Part shown: in pieces, positions 43,797-53,095 of the stretch
Position numbering within the stretch: the stretch's first letter is position 1
Layout of the letters: the number at the start of each line of letters is the position of its first letter
Assembly (NCBI GenBank): GCA_964519835.1
Contig: CAZFLD010000020.1
Coordinates: forward strand, 1-61,534
Origin: CAZFLD01 sp964519835
Lineage (GTDB): Bacteria; Spirochaetota; Spirochaetia; DSM-27196; CAZFLD01
DNA length: 61,534 nt
Reading direction: 5' to 3'
Program-made: the position numbers and the translations under genes
The notes under the pieces: model-generated
The model's database searches: none
What the model was told of the DNA's origin: nothing
The model's input: only the letters and a program-made list of their open reading frames with translations

Positions 43797-44729
43797 CTAA
43801 AAGGCACCCCGCTCGCCCATTCGTCTCATAGCGGCATTTGCACTGACCAGCAGGATAAACCCGACGACCGACTGAAATAGCCCCAAGGCTGTCGTAAACG
43901 AGAGTTTGAGCTGCCCTAGACCGACCCGATAGACGTACGTGCCGATGACGTCACCCACGTTGTACACAAGTGGGTTGAGGAACATGAGTATCTGCTCGAT
44001 GTCCGTCGAGACCGCGGCTCCGAGCCGAAGCATGAGAATAAAAAACACCGTGCTACGAATCCCCGGAAGCGTGATGCTCCACATCTGCCGCAGGCGACCA
44101 CCGCCGTCCATCCTGCAGGCCTCGTAGAGCTGCGGGTCGATTCCCTGCATCGCGGCGAGGTAGATTATGGAGTTCCAACCCACCTCCTTGTAGATCGCCG
44201 AGACAACGATGATCGGACGGAACAGCCGTTCGTTTGCCAAAAAGAGAACGGGCCCGGAGCCGAAAAGCTCAAGCGCGCGGTTTACCAGGCCGCCGCGTGG
44301 TGAAAGCAGGTCCATAAAGATTGCACCCACAACGACCCAAGAGAGAAAGTGCGGCAGGTAGGTGAGCGTTTGGGCGGTCCGTTTGAACGGCATAAATGTC
44401 ACTTCGTTGATCAGCAACGCGAGAATTACACCGAGCGGCCAGTGGAACATGATCTTGTACAAGTTGATGAGCAGAGTGTTTCGAAAGACCTCGAAAAACT
44501 TCTCAGACTGGAATAGCGTCTGGAAGTGCTCGAAACCAACCCAGGGACTGCGCAGTATTCCGTCATACAGGTTGAAATCGCGAAAGGCGATCTGTGCACC
44601 CCACATGGGCAGATACCGGAAGATGACTAAAACCGCGAGAGGCGCGAGGATGAGGATGTAAAGATCGATATACCCTCTTATGTCTCGCGATAGATACTTT
44701 CGATGGAGGGATAATGCTCTTTCGTTCAC
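43797..44729 (-). CDS. ABC transporter permease, MalF/LplB type
   Basis: This is a 310-residue, six-helix permease starting at GTG without an obvious ribosome site. The LplB-like N-terminus includes LAPLAVLVIFRYLPMWGAQIAF, shortened relative to MalF. The EAA loop reads IDPQLYEACRMDGGGRLRQM, then ITLPGI. It is the first gene of the permease-permease-binding-protein-GH1 group. The 168 bp to the upstream GH2 stop is AT-rich near 44760-44830 and could hold a promoter of its own. Confidence 0.93.
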   Translation of the reverse strand: MNERALSLHRKYLSRDIRGYIDLYILILAPLAVLVIFRYLPMWGAQIAFRDFNLYDGILRSPWVGFEHFQTLFQSEKFFEVFRNTLLINLYKIMFHWPLGVILALLINEVTFMPFKRTAQTLTYLPHFLSWVVVGAIFMDLLSPRGGLVNRALELFGSGPVLFLANERLFRPIIVVSAIYKEVGWNSIIYLAAMQGIDPQLYEACRMDGGGRLRQMWSITLPGIRSTVFFILMLRLGAAVSTDIEQILMFLNPLVYNVGDVIGTYVYRVGLGQLKLSFTTALGLFQSVVGFILLVSANAAMRRMGERGAF

Positions 44730-44897
44730 TTAAATCTATACTGAACCCGTCTTTCCAAGGTTCATAGAGAAAATTTCTACTATTATCTTCCTTTTCCTAC
44801 GTTCGCAGAACTCCGAGGCCGTCCGAAGCGAATTATCTGGTTCCTGAGTTGATTTGTTGCGGTACTCACACACAACACCAGGTCCATGTTTCGGCCC

Positions 44898-47486
44898 TTA
44901 CGTCCAATCCCGGGCAACCGTTACAACGGTCGAGAAGTTGGGACCGTCGAGGTGCAACTCTGCGGCTACCGGCGTGGGAACGCCGTCGGGTCGAGGCAGC
45001 AGCTGCACGCGTTTAGAAATGGCTTCGGAGGGGCGTAGCGGAATGAAGTTTTGGTCCCAGACGCTCGGACCATGGTACTCCCCGGAAGCCGGGTTGAAGA
45101 CACGGCAGAACAACGGCATTGCCGGCACCTCAGACGTATTTGCCAGATCCAGCCGAATGCTCGTCCCCTCCCACTTTGCATTCACGTCAAGAGTCGGCCT
45201 TGGCATCTCGAATAGGAAAGAGAGGTCGGCGTGGTGCTCTACAGGCGTGTAGTACCAGTCACTTTGGTCGGCAGGGACCAGGACATCCATCCGTGCCGCG
45301 ATCCAGTACGCGTGGCTACAAGAAGCGCGTTCGGTGGCTGTCGATACCACAAGCACCGCGTTGGCCTCTGCACGCACGGTCTCGGGAACCTCAAAGATCC
45401 GCTTCCGTGCCGTATGGTCGAGTGTGCAGGAGCTCTCGGCGTTCCAGATTGCCGATCCCGAGGCATCGTAGGCGTCAACCCGGACGGTGGCGACGCTTTG
45501 TGTTCCACTGTCGTTCGCCAGATAGACCGTGGCTGTGTCGTATGCATAGTACGCGTGTAACGGAGAGCATGCCGCCTGAACACCAAAGAACGAGCCGGTT
45601 GCGTGATGCCGGACGTCGTAGGTCTGCCAGATGAGCGACGGCCAAGCGCTGTTGAGCATCCAACCAATCAGCCCGGTCGACTTAGGAAAGTTGTGCCGGA
45701 ACGCCTCAAACATGGCGCGCCACGTCTCATAGCCGAGATACTGCGAGCGATAAATGAGTTGGTCGATGCCGCCGGCACCGAAGCGTGCTCGAACCGCCTC
45801 TTCGAGGCGCTCGGTCGTCCTAAACGGCTCGCCTCCGGCATGCAGACTCCAGACCAAAGACGTCGGGTCGGGCCGTTTGTGGCCCATGAACTCAACGACA
45901 CTATCCATGGCAGGGAGGGCACAGGAGGGGCAGGTCTCGGTGTTGAATCCGTCGGCAGCTCCCGGCATCGTGGTGTCGTACCAGTACCCGGGAGGAACGT
46001 ACTCATAGGGCCCCGTCATCTTGACCCCTGACGGACCCGTGGGAGTCTCCTGCGACGTCGCGCTCGAAATACGGGACAGACCGGGAACGTAGTCGTCCAG
46101 CACCTCCAGGTACCGCTTCTCGACCGTCGGCGGGGGCGCGTAGTCGCTTCCGTAGCACCAGACCAAAAAACTCGCATGGCCACGAAATCTGAGCAGCGTC
46201 GACCTCAAAGATTCGGCCGCCACACCCATATCACTCTCGACCCACTCATCCCAGTGTTCGAAGTGATTGCAGCACGGCCACCCGGCCATCACCAGGATAC
46301 CGAGTTGGTCGCACATGTCGAGAAAACGCTTGGACGGTATCGTGCCCTCCAGGCGAATGAGGTTTAACCCCATACTCCTGACATAGGCGAGGTCGATGTC
46401 GTCGCGCGCCCCGTCTTCACGCAGCATCAGGTCAGGACACCACGCGGCTCCGTTGATAGGAACGGCGATGCCGTTGACCCTCGCCTCCCGCGTACCGTGT
46501 TCGTTGATCTCAAAGGTAATTGAGTTGATTCCGAACGCGGTCGAGACGCTGTCCACGGTCTTTTCGCCAACAACCAGGCTAAACTCTCCGTCATAAAGGG
46601 GTTGGTCACCGAGTTGATAGGGCCACCAAAGGCGAGGGTTCCTCACCTCGAGGCCTTCATGACTAGACGGGTCAAAGGCAACGACCAGGCGACCGTGTGG
46701 TTCGACCTCTACCGGCTGCTCCGACCGCCCCCCTTCGAATGCAAACACGACCGTCGCGTTTATGGCGTCATCGCCATCGTTACGTACGGTCACGCACGGC
46801 ACTACAGCTGCTCGTGTGTGATCTTCGCAGAGATCTGCTCGCACCCATTCGTGCTCGAGGGCGCCTGCGCCTCCGATGCTCCATTCGACAGGCTGCCAGA
46901 TGCCGGCACAGTCGTCGGGAGGCACGGGATTCCAGTCGATAAACGTGAAGGAGAGGTCCCGAGGGCTTACCGGCGGTACCCGGACGGCGAGCACGTTCCG
47001 ACCGTCCCACACCAGTCCCTTGGAAACGGCAAAGTCGTGCCGTCGATACGCACCTCGCGTATCTGCATCCCGAGCAAGGCAGGTGCCGTTCAGCCAGATC
47101 TCGCCTGACGGATTGAGTCCCTCGAACGTCAGGCGCAGGAATCGCTCCCCGGCGCCGCGGTCGTTTTCGGCGATGGTGAATGCCGTCCGGAACCACCAAG
47201 GGCTCAGGAACGGACTGCCCTTGGGCTTCTCTTCGTTGACGAAGTGACCCGACGAGTTCTTGTAGCCGGGCATGGTGGTGATAGCGTCTCCGTGAAACGG
47301 GTCCGGTAAGATTTCGTTTTCCACAAGGCCCGCAACAATGGTTCCCGGGACTCGCGCGCGAACCCATTCGGAGTCGTCAAAAGTGTCGAGCGAGACATAA
47401 TCCCCGGTCAACTCCGCGTTGCCGACCACGGCGCCGGCAAGGGGCATCATGGTCCACTCGTCAAATCGCGAACTAGTCGTTCTCAA
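44898..47486 (-). CDS. GH2 glycosidase, probably exo-beta-glucosaminidase subfamily
   Basis: This is an 862-residue protein. A sugar-binding jelly roll (about 35-205) is followed by an Ig-like domain (about 215-325) and the TIM barrel (about 330-640). Where beta-galactosidases have an NE acid/base pair, this protein has G446-S-D448 (CYGSDYAPP), and the nucleophile is E517 in FNTETCPS. An Asp acid/base and an FN(S/T)ET nucleophile about 70 residues apart are what I recall for exo-beta-D-glucosaminidases of the CsxA type. There is no signal peptide. Its start overlaps the esterase-isochorismatase fusion by 4 bp. A beta-mannosidase-like specificity is the alternative. Confidence 0.88.
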   Translation of the reverse strand: MRTTSSRFDEWTMMPLAGAVVGNAELTGDYVSLDTFDDSEWVRARVPGTIVAGLVENEILPDPFHGDAITTMPGYKNSSGHFVNEEKPKGSPFLSPWWFRTAFTIAENDRGAGERFLRLTFEGLNPSGEIWLNGTCLARDADTRGAYRRHDFAVSKGLVWDGRNVLAVRVPPVSPRDLSFTFIDWNPVPPDDCAGIWQPVEWSIGGAGALEHEWVRADLCEDHTRAAVVPCVTVRNDGDDAINATVVFAFEGGRSEQPVEVEPHGRLVVAFDPSSHEGLEVRNPRLWWPYQLGDQPLYDGEFSLVVGEKTVDSVSTAFGINSITFEINEHGTREARVNGIAVPINGAAWCPDLMLREDGARDDIDLAYVRSMGLNLIRLEGTIPSKRFLDMCDQLGILVMAGWPCCNHFEHWDEWVESDMGVAAESLRSTLLRFRGHASFLVWCYGSDYAPPPTVEKRYLEVLDDYVPGLSRISSATSQETPTGPSGVKMTGPYEYVPPGYWYDTTMPGAADGFNTETCPSCALPAMDSVVEFMGHKRPDPTSLVWSLHAGGEPFRTTERLEEAVRARFGAGGIDQLIYRSQYLGYETWRAMFEAFRHNFPKSTGLIGWMLNSAWPSLIWQTYDVRHHATGSFFGVQAACSPLHAYYAYDTATVYLANDSGTQSVATVRVDAYDASGSAIWNAESSCTLDHTARKRIFEVPETVRAEANAVLVVSTATERASCSHAYWIAARMDVLVPADQSDWYYTPVEHHADLSFLFEMPRPTLDVNAKWEGTSIRLDLANTSEVPAMPLFCRVFNPASGEYHGPSVWDQNFIPLRPSEAISKRVQLLPRPDGVPTPVAAELHLDGPNFSTVVTVARDWT

Positions 47487-49069
47487 TTCTGAACCTCGTG
47501 CGTTACATCAGCAGCTGTGGTCGTCGGGCACCAGAATTTCTCGATATAGCCGATCATCAGTTCGGTGCCTTGGTCGTGGGAAACGTAGGGAGCCATCGCG
47601 GGATTGTAGAGAGCGTCGGTGAGGTCCCGCAGCAATACAACGGACACCCCGCGACCAACGAGGTTCCTCACGCCAAACGAACGGTCGAGGATACACATGT
47701 TGGCGTGAACGCCGCAGAGAAGCAACAGTCGTGCGCCGACGGTCTCCATGATGGAGTAGACGCAATGCCCATCGTCGGTGATGTAGTCCGCATCCGCGTC
47801 GATGTGTATTGCTTCAGTTTGCCGACTCCATGTGCGGGTGTGCACGCGCTCGGACCCGTCGTTGCTATCGCTTCCGCCATCTGAGTCGTCAATCGGCAAC
47901 CGAGGAAACGTGATCTCCCGCGCTTCGGGCAGGCGGCTCTCGGGCACATCAACGGCTCGCTTTCGCGCCGGATGATGCTCGTAGGCGTTCATCGTTTCCG
48001 ACGGCGCATGGATGATGGTTGCCCCGGCATCCCTCATCAACCGCGCGAATTGGTCGATACGCGGCGCAAGCTCGTCGACGCGTTTGTTGGCCGCCCGGCT
48101 CCAGTTCTGATCCCACATGTCGCAGATCACGACAACGAGTTCCCAAGCATGGACTTCGGTCAATTCCTGCTCCGTGCGCCAGACAAATCGTCCGTCGGCG
48201 TCGCGATTTGCCACCTGGTTCCGGAGCGCAAACCGCAGGCTGCTCTCCCCGCGCCGCTCGGTTACCTGTGTGCTTGCTGCGCCGGACAGAGCGTGAGCTG
48301 AAAAAAAACGCCACATCTCCGCGGCGGTGTCGATGTCAAAACCGGCGTTGCCGGAGAACCAATCGTGGCTGCCGCCGATCGCCTTGATCAACAACACCTC
48401 GCCGCCCTCTGTCGCGTACTCGTGGCGTTCGAAGCGCGGTCCGGCTTCGTCGACGTGGGGATAGTGCTCAACGGTAGGATTGTCCGCTCCTTCCTGACTC
48501 CTCGACCACCATGTCATGAGGTCGGGCACCGATCGGCATCCTGCGGAGCCGTCGAAGGGAATGCAGGTGTCCGATGTCCCATGCACGTGCATGAGCGGTA
48601 GCGGCCGATGAGGGAGTTCCTTCGCGACGGCATCAATGGCCAGGCCCGCCGACACGCCGATCGCCGCGAGGCGCTCTCCCGACTCCAGGGCGAGTCGGTA
48701 GGCCATGGAGCCACCGTTCGAGTGTCCCGCGACGTATATCCGTGTCGGGTCCACCAATCGCCCTGCAATAAGATCATCCATGATACGGTTCAGAAAACCG
48801 ACATCGTCGATCTCGCGATTGCGGGAGCCGCCGGCGTTGAAGGCGTTGTCGTCCTCCTGCACCGCGTCCGGATACACAGAGAGGAATCCAAAACGATCAC
48901 CGAGGCGGTCGAAGGTCGACAACGCCGACGCAGATGAGTCGAGCCCGTGGAGGAACATGACCAGGGGCATCGGCGACGTTGGCGCGCCTTCAGGCATAAA
49001 GAGGTGGTAGAATCGTTCGCGGTCCTGCCACTGCATGCTGTAGGTAGATCGACCCTCCTGCCTAGACAT
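47483..49069 (-). CDS. PHB-depolymerase-like esterase fused to an isochorismatase-like hydrolase
   Basis: This is a 528-residue two-domain protein. Residues 1-262 form an alpha/beta hydrolase of the LpqC/PHB-depolymerase type, with nucleophile S117 in AGHSNGG, D167 in HGTSDTCIPF and H235 in GGSHDWF. Residues 300-528 are an isochorismatase-like cysteine hydrolase with D317 in VVICDMWD and C459 in GVHANMCIL. No stop or frameshift separates them. No signal peptide is seen. The esterase may remove acyl groups from imported sugars; the second domain may cleave an amide or isochorismate-like bond. It overlaps DegT by 8 bp and GH2 by 4 bp, so it is co-translated with both. Confidence 0.85.
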   Translation of the reverse strand: MSRQEGRSTYSMQWQDRERFYHLFMPEGAPTSPMPLVMFLHGLDSSASALSTFDRLGDRFGFLSVYPDAVQEDDNAFNAGGSRNREIDDVGFLNRIMDDLIAGRLVDPTRIYVAGHSNGGSMAYRLALESGERLAAIGVSAGLAIDAVAKELPHRPLPLMHVHGTSDTCIPFDGSAGCRSVPDLMTWWSRSQEGADNPTVEHYPHVDEAGPRFERHEYATEGGEVLLIKAIGGSHDWFSGNAGFDIDTAAEMWRFFSAHALSGAASTQVTERRGESSLRFALRNQVANRDADGRFVWRTEQELTEVHAWELVVVICDMWDQNWSRAANKRVDELAPRIDQFARLMRDAGATIIHAPSETMNAYEHHPARKRAVDVPESRLPEAREITFPRLPIDDSDGGSDSNDGSERVHTRTWSRQTEAIHIDADADYITDDGHCVYSIMETVGARLLLLCGVHANMCILDRSFGVRNLVGRGVSVVLLRDLTDALYNPAMAPYVSHDQGTELMIGYIEKFWCPTTTAADVTHEVQN

Positions 49070-50291
49070 GCCGCTTGATCACGGCAAGCACTTCGTTTGC
49101 CACCTTTTTGATCTCGTCCTCGCCGCACATGGGGTGCAGGCCGTACCCTGCCCCGATCCCCGGATCAACCACGCCGATGCTGAGGCTAATGCTCCGCCGT
49201 AGCAACGCATCAGTGCGGGGCAGCATTCCCGCCGTGTATTCGACGTCCGTCGGGTACTCCGTGCTCCGGAACGGCGGACCGGCTGCTACCTGCCGCTTGG
49301 AAAGCAGATTCTCCATGTTCTGGTAGACGTGCCAGCCGGACTTTGACATACGCACCGTACCCAGATCGGTGGCGACGGCGGTCGCCGTTGCTTCATCCGG
49401 TAGCATGAGCACCAGGACGGTTGCGATGTCGCCGGATGGATCCGTGAGGCGACGGAATCCGAGGCCGGCGATGCCGTCGAGCCGCTGCTTCAAAGCGTCC
49501 TTGATTCGACGCAGGTCGGCGATGATCGACTCGAGTTTGCGAAACTGAGCGATCAGCACCGCACCGGTCAGCTCCGTCATACGAAAGTTCAGCCCAATGA
49601 TCGAGCGTTCACCGACCTCCACTCCGGTTCGTAGTGGCTTGTGCCCCTGATCGTGATAGCCGAATGCCCGAAGATAGAGATCGTCGCTGCCGGTAGTCAC
49701 CATGCCGCCGTCGCCGGCGTTTATCATCTTGAAGATGTTAAACGAATACGTCCCCACATCACCCAAGGATCCGAGACGCGCGCCGTGGAACGATCCTCCG
49801 AACGCCTGAGCGGTGTCTTCGATGACCGTAAGACCGCGCTTCGTTGCCAACTCCAGCAGTCGGTCCATCTGAGCGGATGCGCCCAGCATGTGAACGACCA
49901 TTATTGCCCGCGTTCGTGGAGTAATCCGAGATTCGACATCGTCCGGATCAAGGGTAAACGAGTCGTCCACCTCGGCAAGGACGGGAACCGCTCCTGCGGC
50001 AATAACCGATGAGATTGATGCGATGTAGGTGTAGCCGGGGCAGATCACCTCGTCACCAGGCCCCACGCCCAGCGCACTCAATGCAACCACGAGAGCGGCG
50101 GTTCCTGACGAGACCCCTAGGGCATACTCTACCCCAAAGCCGTCGCAGACCATCCGTTCGAACGTCGCGACCTTCGCCTTGAACGCAGGGTCCGCCGGGT
50201 CGCCGTATCGAAAGAGATACTTCGACCTGAGGACTTCAAGGACCTCGGCTTCTTCCTCTTTTCCAATCCAATAGTAACCTGGTCCGGGCAT
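49062..50291 (-). CDS. DegT/DnrJ/EryC1/StrS-family PLP aminotransferase
   Basis: This is a 409-residue fold-type I sugar aminotransferase. The N-terminus is GYYWIGKEE, the PLP-ring stack is at SSGTAALVVAL, the cofactor Asp D159 is in VIEDTAQAFGGSF, and the Schiff-base Lys is K188 in SFNIFKMINAGDGGM. In biosynthesis these enzymes aminate keto-sugars; in catabolic clusters relatives act in reverse on amino-inositols or amino-sugars. The latter is likely here because all neighbours are hydrolytic or catabolic. GGGGAGGAAG precedes the ATG. Confidence 0.9.
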   Translation of the reverse strand: MPGPGYYWIGKEEEAEVLEVLRSKYLFRYGDPADPAFKAKVATFERMVCDGFGVEYALGVSSGTAALVVALSALGVGPGDEVICPGYTYIASISSVIAAGAVPVLAEVDDSFTLDPDDVESRITPRTRAIMVVHMLGASAQMDRLLELATKRGLTVIEDTAQAFGGSFHGARLGSLGDVGTYSFNIFKMINAGDGGMVTTGSDDLYLRAFGYHDQGHKPLRTGVEVGERSIIGLNFRMTELTGAVLIAQFRKLESIIADLRRIKDALKQRLDGIAGLGFRRLTDPSGDIATVLVLMLPDEATATAVATDLGTVRMSKSGWHVYQNMENLLSKRQVAAGPPFRSTEYPTDVEYTAGMLPRTDALLRRSISLSIGVVDPGIGAGYGLHPMCGEDEIKKVANEVLAVIKRHV

Positions 50292-50329
50292 ATTCTTCCT
50301 CCCCTATTACTGCCAAACGTGATTCTGAT

Positions 50330-50632
50330 GCCGCGGGCCCTAGAGCCACCGCGCCAGATCATCTCCTTGAACAGCTCACTCTCTGCGAAGCCTCGCCGCT
50401 CGCCAAACGCCCAGTGATCAATGCGCAGTGATGCGATGCCGCGCGTCGCAAACTCCGGCGCACACGGTGGCGACTGAAGAAAACTCCTCTCGACCCCGTT
50501 CAGATCCAGTGTCAGCTTCTCCGGTACGTCGTGTTCCCGTTGCTCCGTCGCCATTATCGTGGCCGAGACCGCGTTATTGCGGTTCCGCAGGTCCCCGAGA
50601 AGTCCGTACAGCTGAGCGCGCCGATCCGTCAT
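50330..50632 (-). pseudogene. Remnant of an alpha/beta-hydrolase (acetyl-xylan-esterase/dienelactone-hydrolase-like)
   Basis: The N-terminus is intact (RRAQLYGLLGDLRNRN, VPEKLTLDLNGVE). The sequence then jumps to FATRGIASLRIDHWAFGERR and SELFKEMIWRG and loses similarity. Relatives have about 40-60 more residues at the jump and over 150 residues beyond, including the Ser-His-Asp triad, all absent here. I infer an internal deletion plus a 3' truncation that brought it next to the DegT gene. Confidence 0.65.
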
Positions 50633-50669
50633 CTCACTTGGCCCCCGCCGGTTGATTCGTCCCTGCCGG

Positions 50670-51512
50670 TTATTCTGCCCCTGACATGGCTTCGCCGACC
50701 TCTTTCAGGTTGGTCAGCGTGATCCCCTTCCTCTCGATCACCTCCCGAACCCGCACATCGTGGAGCGCCTCGCAGTCCGTAATCCTGTATTGCTCGGTCC
50801 ACGGGTTCGGTCGGCTGCACATGGCCGCCAGCTCGTCGGCGGGAACCGCGAGATGGCAGATGATCGCGTAGAGACCCGGTGCGAGGGACTCCAGCTCCTT
50901 GACGATCCACCCGGCTTTGTCGTCGGTCTCCACGTCACTGATCTCGATGCAGCGCGCGAACAGGTCCAGCGGATCACCGTAGTTCTCGTAGTTGATAACC
51001 GGCAGGCCGTACTTCCGCGCGGTGTCATACAGAACGCTATGGAAGGTCGTATTGGTCTCCGGATACCCGGTCAGCGTCGACATGTGGTCGTCCAGGTGAC
51101 TCACCTGGATACCCTGCGAAAGGACCCAGTCGATTTGCGCTTCGATTTCCATTCGGGCATGCTCCGGGTTGGCGAGTCTCTGAAAATCTTCCGTTGTGTG
51201 ATGAAAGAATCCCAATTCGTCGACCAACGATGGGATGTCCCGTGCAGGCAGGAACGGCCTGATTTCGTTGTTGTCGAAACTGCTTGCGAGGGTTACGTGG
51301 ACCCCCACCGGAAACCGTGGGTTCTCCTGCAGGAAGCGAATGGCTTCGCATGCCCACGCGCAGGGAGGCATCATGCAGGAACTGGTAATGGTTCCGTCCT
51401 GAAATGCCGCCATAATGCCCTGATTGATGGCGTGACAATGACCGAAGTCGTCGCTGTTGATTACGAGGTATGTACCGTCCGGTTGACCCGTGAGACACGT
51501 CTCGACTCCCAT
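50670..51512 (-). CDS. ChbG/YdjC-like carbohydrate deacetylase
   Basis: The protein has 280 residues from an ATG behind GGAGGGAGGAC. The metal-site motifs of the YdjC family are present: INSDDFGHCHAINQGI near the start, FPVGVHVTLAS, and VSHLDDHMSTLTGYPE with a His ligand. E. coli ChbG removes an acetyl group from chitooligosaccharides so that a GH4 enzyme can cut them. Here the gene sits 13 bp after a GH4 gene, the same pairing as chbF-chbG. This supports an N-acetylated oligosaccharide as substrate. Confidence 0.88.
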   Translation of the reverse strand: MGVETCLTGQPDGTYLVINSDDFGHCHAINQGIMAAFQDGTITSSCMMPPCAWACEAIRFLQENPRFPVGVHVTLASSFDNNEIRPFLPARDIPSLVDELGFFHHTTEDFQRLANPEHARMEIEAQIDWVLSQGIQVSHLDDHMSTLTGYPETNTTFHSVLYDTARKYGLPVINYENYGDPLDLFARCIEISDVETDDKAGWIVKELESLAPGLYAIICHLAVPADELAAMCSRPNPWTEQYRITDCEALHDVRVREVIERKGITLTNLKEVGEAMSGAE

Positions 51513-51525
51513 GGCGTCCTCCCTG

Positions 51526-52905
51526 CTACCAGCTTGCCCGGCCGGAGTTGTCCTCTTCCGCCCAGTATGAATCCCATTTCCGTGGCTGCGAGCCCTCGAA
51601 CAGAGCCATCAGATCGTACGCCAGGTTTTCCGCATCCCGCAGCGACATTACCGTCGGGTCACAGGCAATCGCGCGCACAACGGTCCTGAACTCACCGCTC
51701 AACGAAGCCTCCAACGCGAGCTCCTGCTGATCCAGGGTGGCGTGGGTAAGCCCCAGGGGACCACGGGGCATCTCCCCGATCGGCGCAACTTCCACCTTGC
51801 CGTTGCTAAACCGCCCAAACAGCTCTACGACCGCATCGGCCGGCAGATTCGAAATCCGGCCGTCGTTTCGGATGTTTACCGGCAGAGTGTCCTGTCGATT
51901 GCCCGCCAGGGAATCCAGCACACGCGTGAGCATATCGTTCTCCAACGCGGCCAGAACGTCGGTCTTAGGCGACATCTTTCCATCATTGCACGCGCTCACC
52001 TCGCGCCAGACCCGGCGAGTCCAACGAACGCGGGCGTTTAGATTCCATTGCTCCAGCACATAGTCCCGCTTTGGGTCCCGGCCCTTCCCTTGGAAGTAGC
52101 GCCAGTATTCGAGGGCATGACAGCTGAGCGTCGGCCAGGCGTCAAAGATATCAACCAGCTGGAGTTCAGGTCGGTAGCGGTCGTCAGGATAGCTTGCATC
52201 CTTGGGCAGTTGCGCCACTCGCCGGCGCAGGCGCTCCTTGAAGGCTTCCCACACGTCGTTCCCGTCGAGGGTCATACCCCACATCCAGACGCAGTGGTTT
52301 ATGCCACCTGCCAGCAACTCGAGGCGACCGTAGTTCTCCTCGCTGTACTCTATGCCTGCGTATTCGCAGATATCCGGCCGCCAGTAGTCGTCCATCATCC
52401 CGTCGCAAAACGAGTACCACCGCAGATTCGTGTGCCGATCGATCGCTGCCCCTATGACATTGGTCGGATTCACGTAGTTGAGCACCGTAGCCTGGGGGCA
52501 GATCCTCTCGATGTCCGCCGCGACTTCGAGGATCTCCGGCACGGTCCTGAGGATGCGAAATACCGATCCGGGTCCCGCAGTGTCGCCCGAGTACAATCGG
52601 ACACCATAGGTCCAAGCGACCTGGTTTGCCGCGCCGCGGGAGGCCATGTTGTCCCGAGCAAAGGTGAAAATTACAAAATCCGACCCAGGAAGCGCCTCCA
52701 GGCGGTCGGTGGTGTAGCTGATCTTCAGATCGACACCATACTCCTGACGTGCTCGTTCGGCGAACAGTCCGATCTGCCGACATTTCTCCGGATGCACGTC
52801 CACGAGCGCCAGTTCCCAGGTGCTGAGAGAGGGCGTCTCGCACATGCCCTTTACCAGCTGTCGCGTAAAAAAGATGCTACCCGATCCTATGACCGTTGCC
52901 TTCAA
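51526..52905 (-). CDS. GH4-family NAD-dependent glycosidase
   Basis: The 459-residue protein is translated from a TTG start six bases after AAAGGAGG. The NAD-binding VIGSGSIFFTRQL is intact, as are LYSGDTAGPGSVFRILRTVP, LNYVNPTN, the metal-site Cys in FCDGMMDDYW and the His in GGINHCVW. GH4 enzymes cleave glycosides by a redox-elimination route with NAD and Mn. The ChbG-like neighbour suggests a chitobiose/diacetylchitobiose-like or other amino-sugar glycoside, but alpha-galactoside/glucoside activity cannot be excluded. It is intact, unlike the copy at 31593. Confidence 0.92.
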   Translation of the reverse strand: MKATVIGSGSIFFTRQLVKGMCETPSLSTWELALVDVHPEKCRQIGLFAERARQEYGVDLKISYTTDRLEALPGSDFVIFTFARDNMASRGAANQVAWTYGVRLYSGDTAGPGSVFRILRTVPEILEVAADIERICPQATVLNYVNPTNVIGAAIDRHTNLRWYSFCDGMMDDYWRPDICEYAGIEYSEENYGRLELLAGGINHCVWMWGMTLDGNDVWEAFKERLRRRVAQLPKDASYPDDRYRPELQLVDIFDAWPTLSCHALEYWRYFQGKGRDPKRDYVLEQWNLNARVRWTRRVWREVSACNDGKMSPKTDVLAALENDMLTRVLDSLAGNRQDTLPVNIRNDGRISNLPADAVVELFGRFSNGKVEVAPIGEMPRGPLGLTHATLDQQELALEASLSGEFRTVVRAIACDPTVMSLRDAENLAYDLMALFEGSQPRKWDSYWAEEDNSGRASW

Positions 52906-52922
52906 CTAGCTCCTCCTTTCAG

Positions 52923-53095
52923 CTCGCCGTTAGCTCATCCCTGAGCTCAACCGTCGGGCGCCGCTCGAAAATGTCGAGCCGCTGATCGGACTCGGCGCCA
53001 CGCACCTCTCGTCTGCGAGCGCGGCACCACAAACTCGTCGTCCGTGCGTGCCTGGACTCTCGCGGTCGACAAATCGTAGGCCGTCACTGCCTCCC
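52923..53095 (-). pseudogene. Possible C-terminal remnant of an unrecognised gene
   Basis: Between the xylose-isomerase-like and GH4 genes the minus strand reads protein-like pieces in two frames: VTAYDLSTARVQARTDDEFV and, nearer the end, LDIFERRPTVELRDELTAS before a stop at about 52923. They look like the tail of one former enzyme, with a frameshift. The family is not recognised. Confidence 0.22.
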
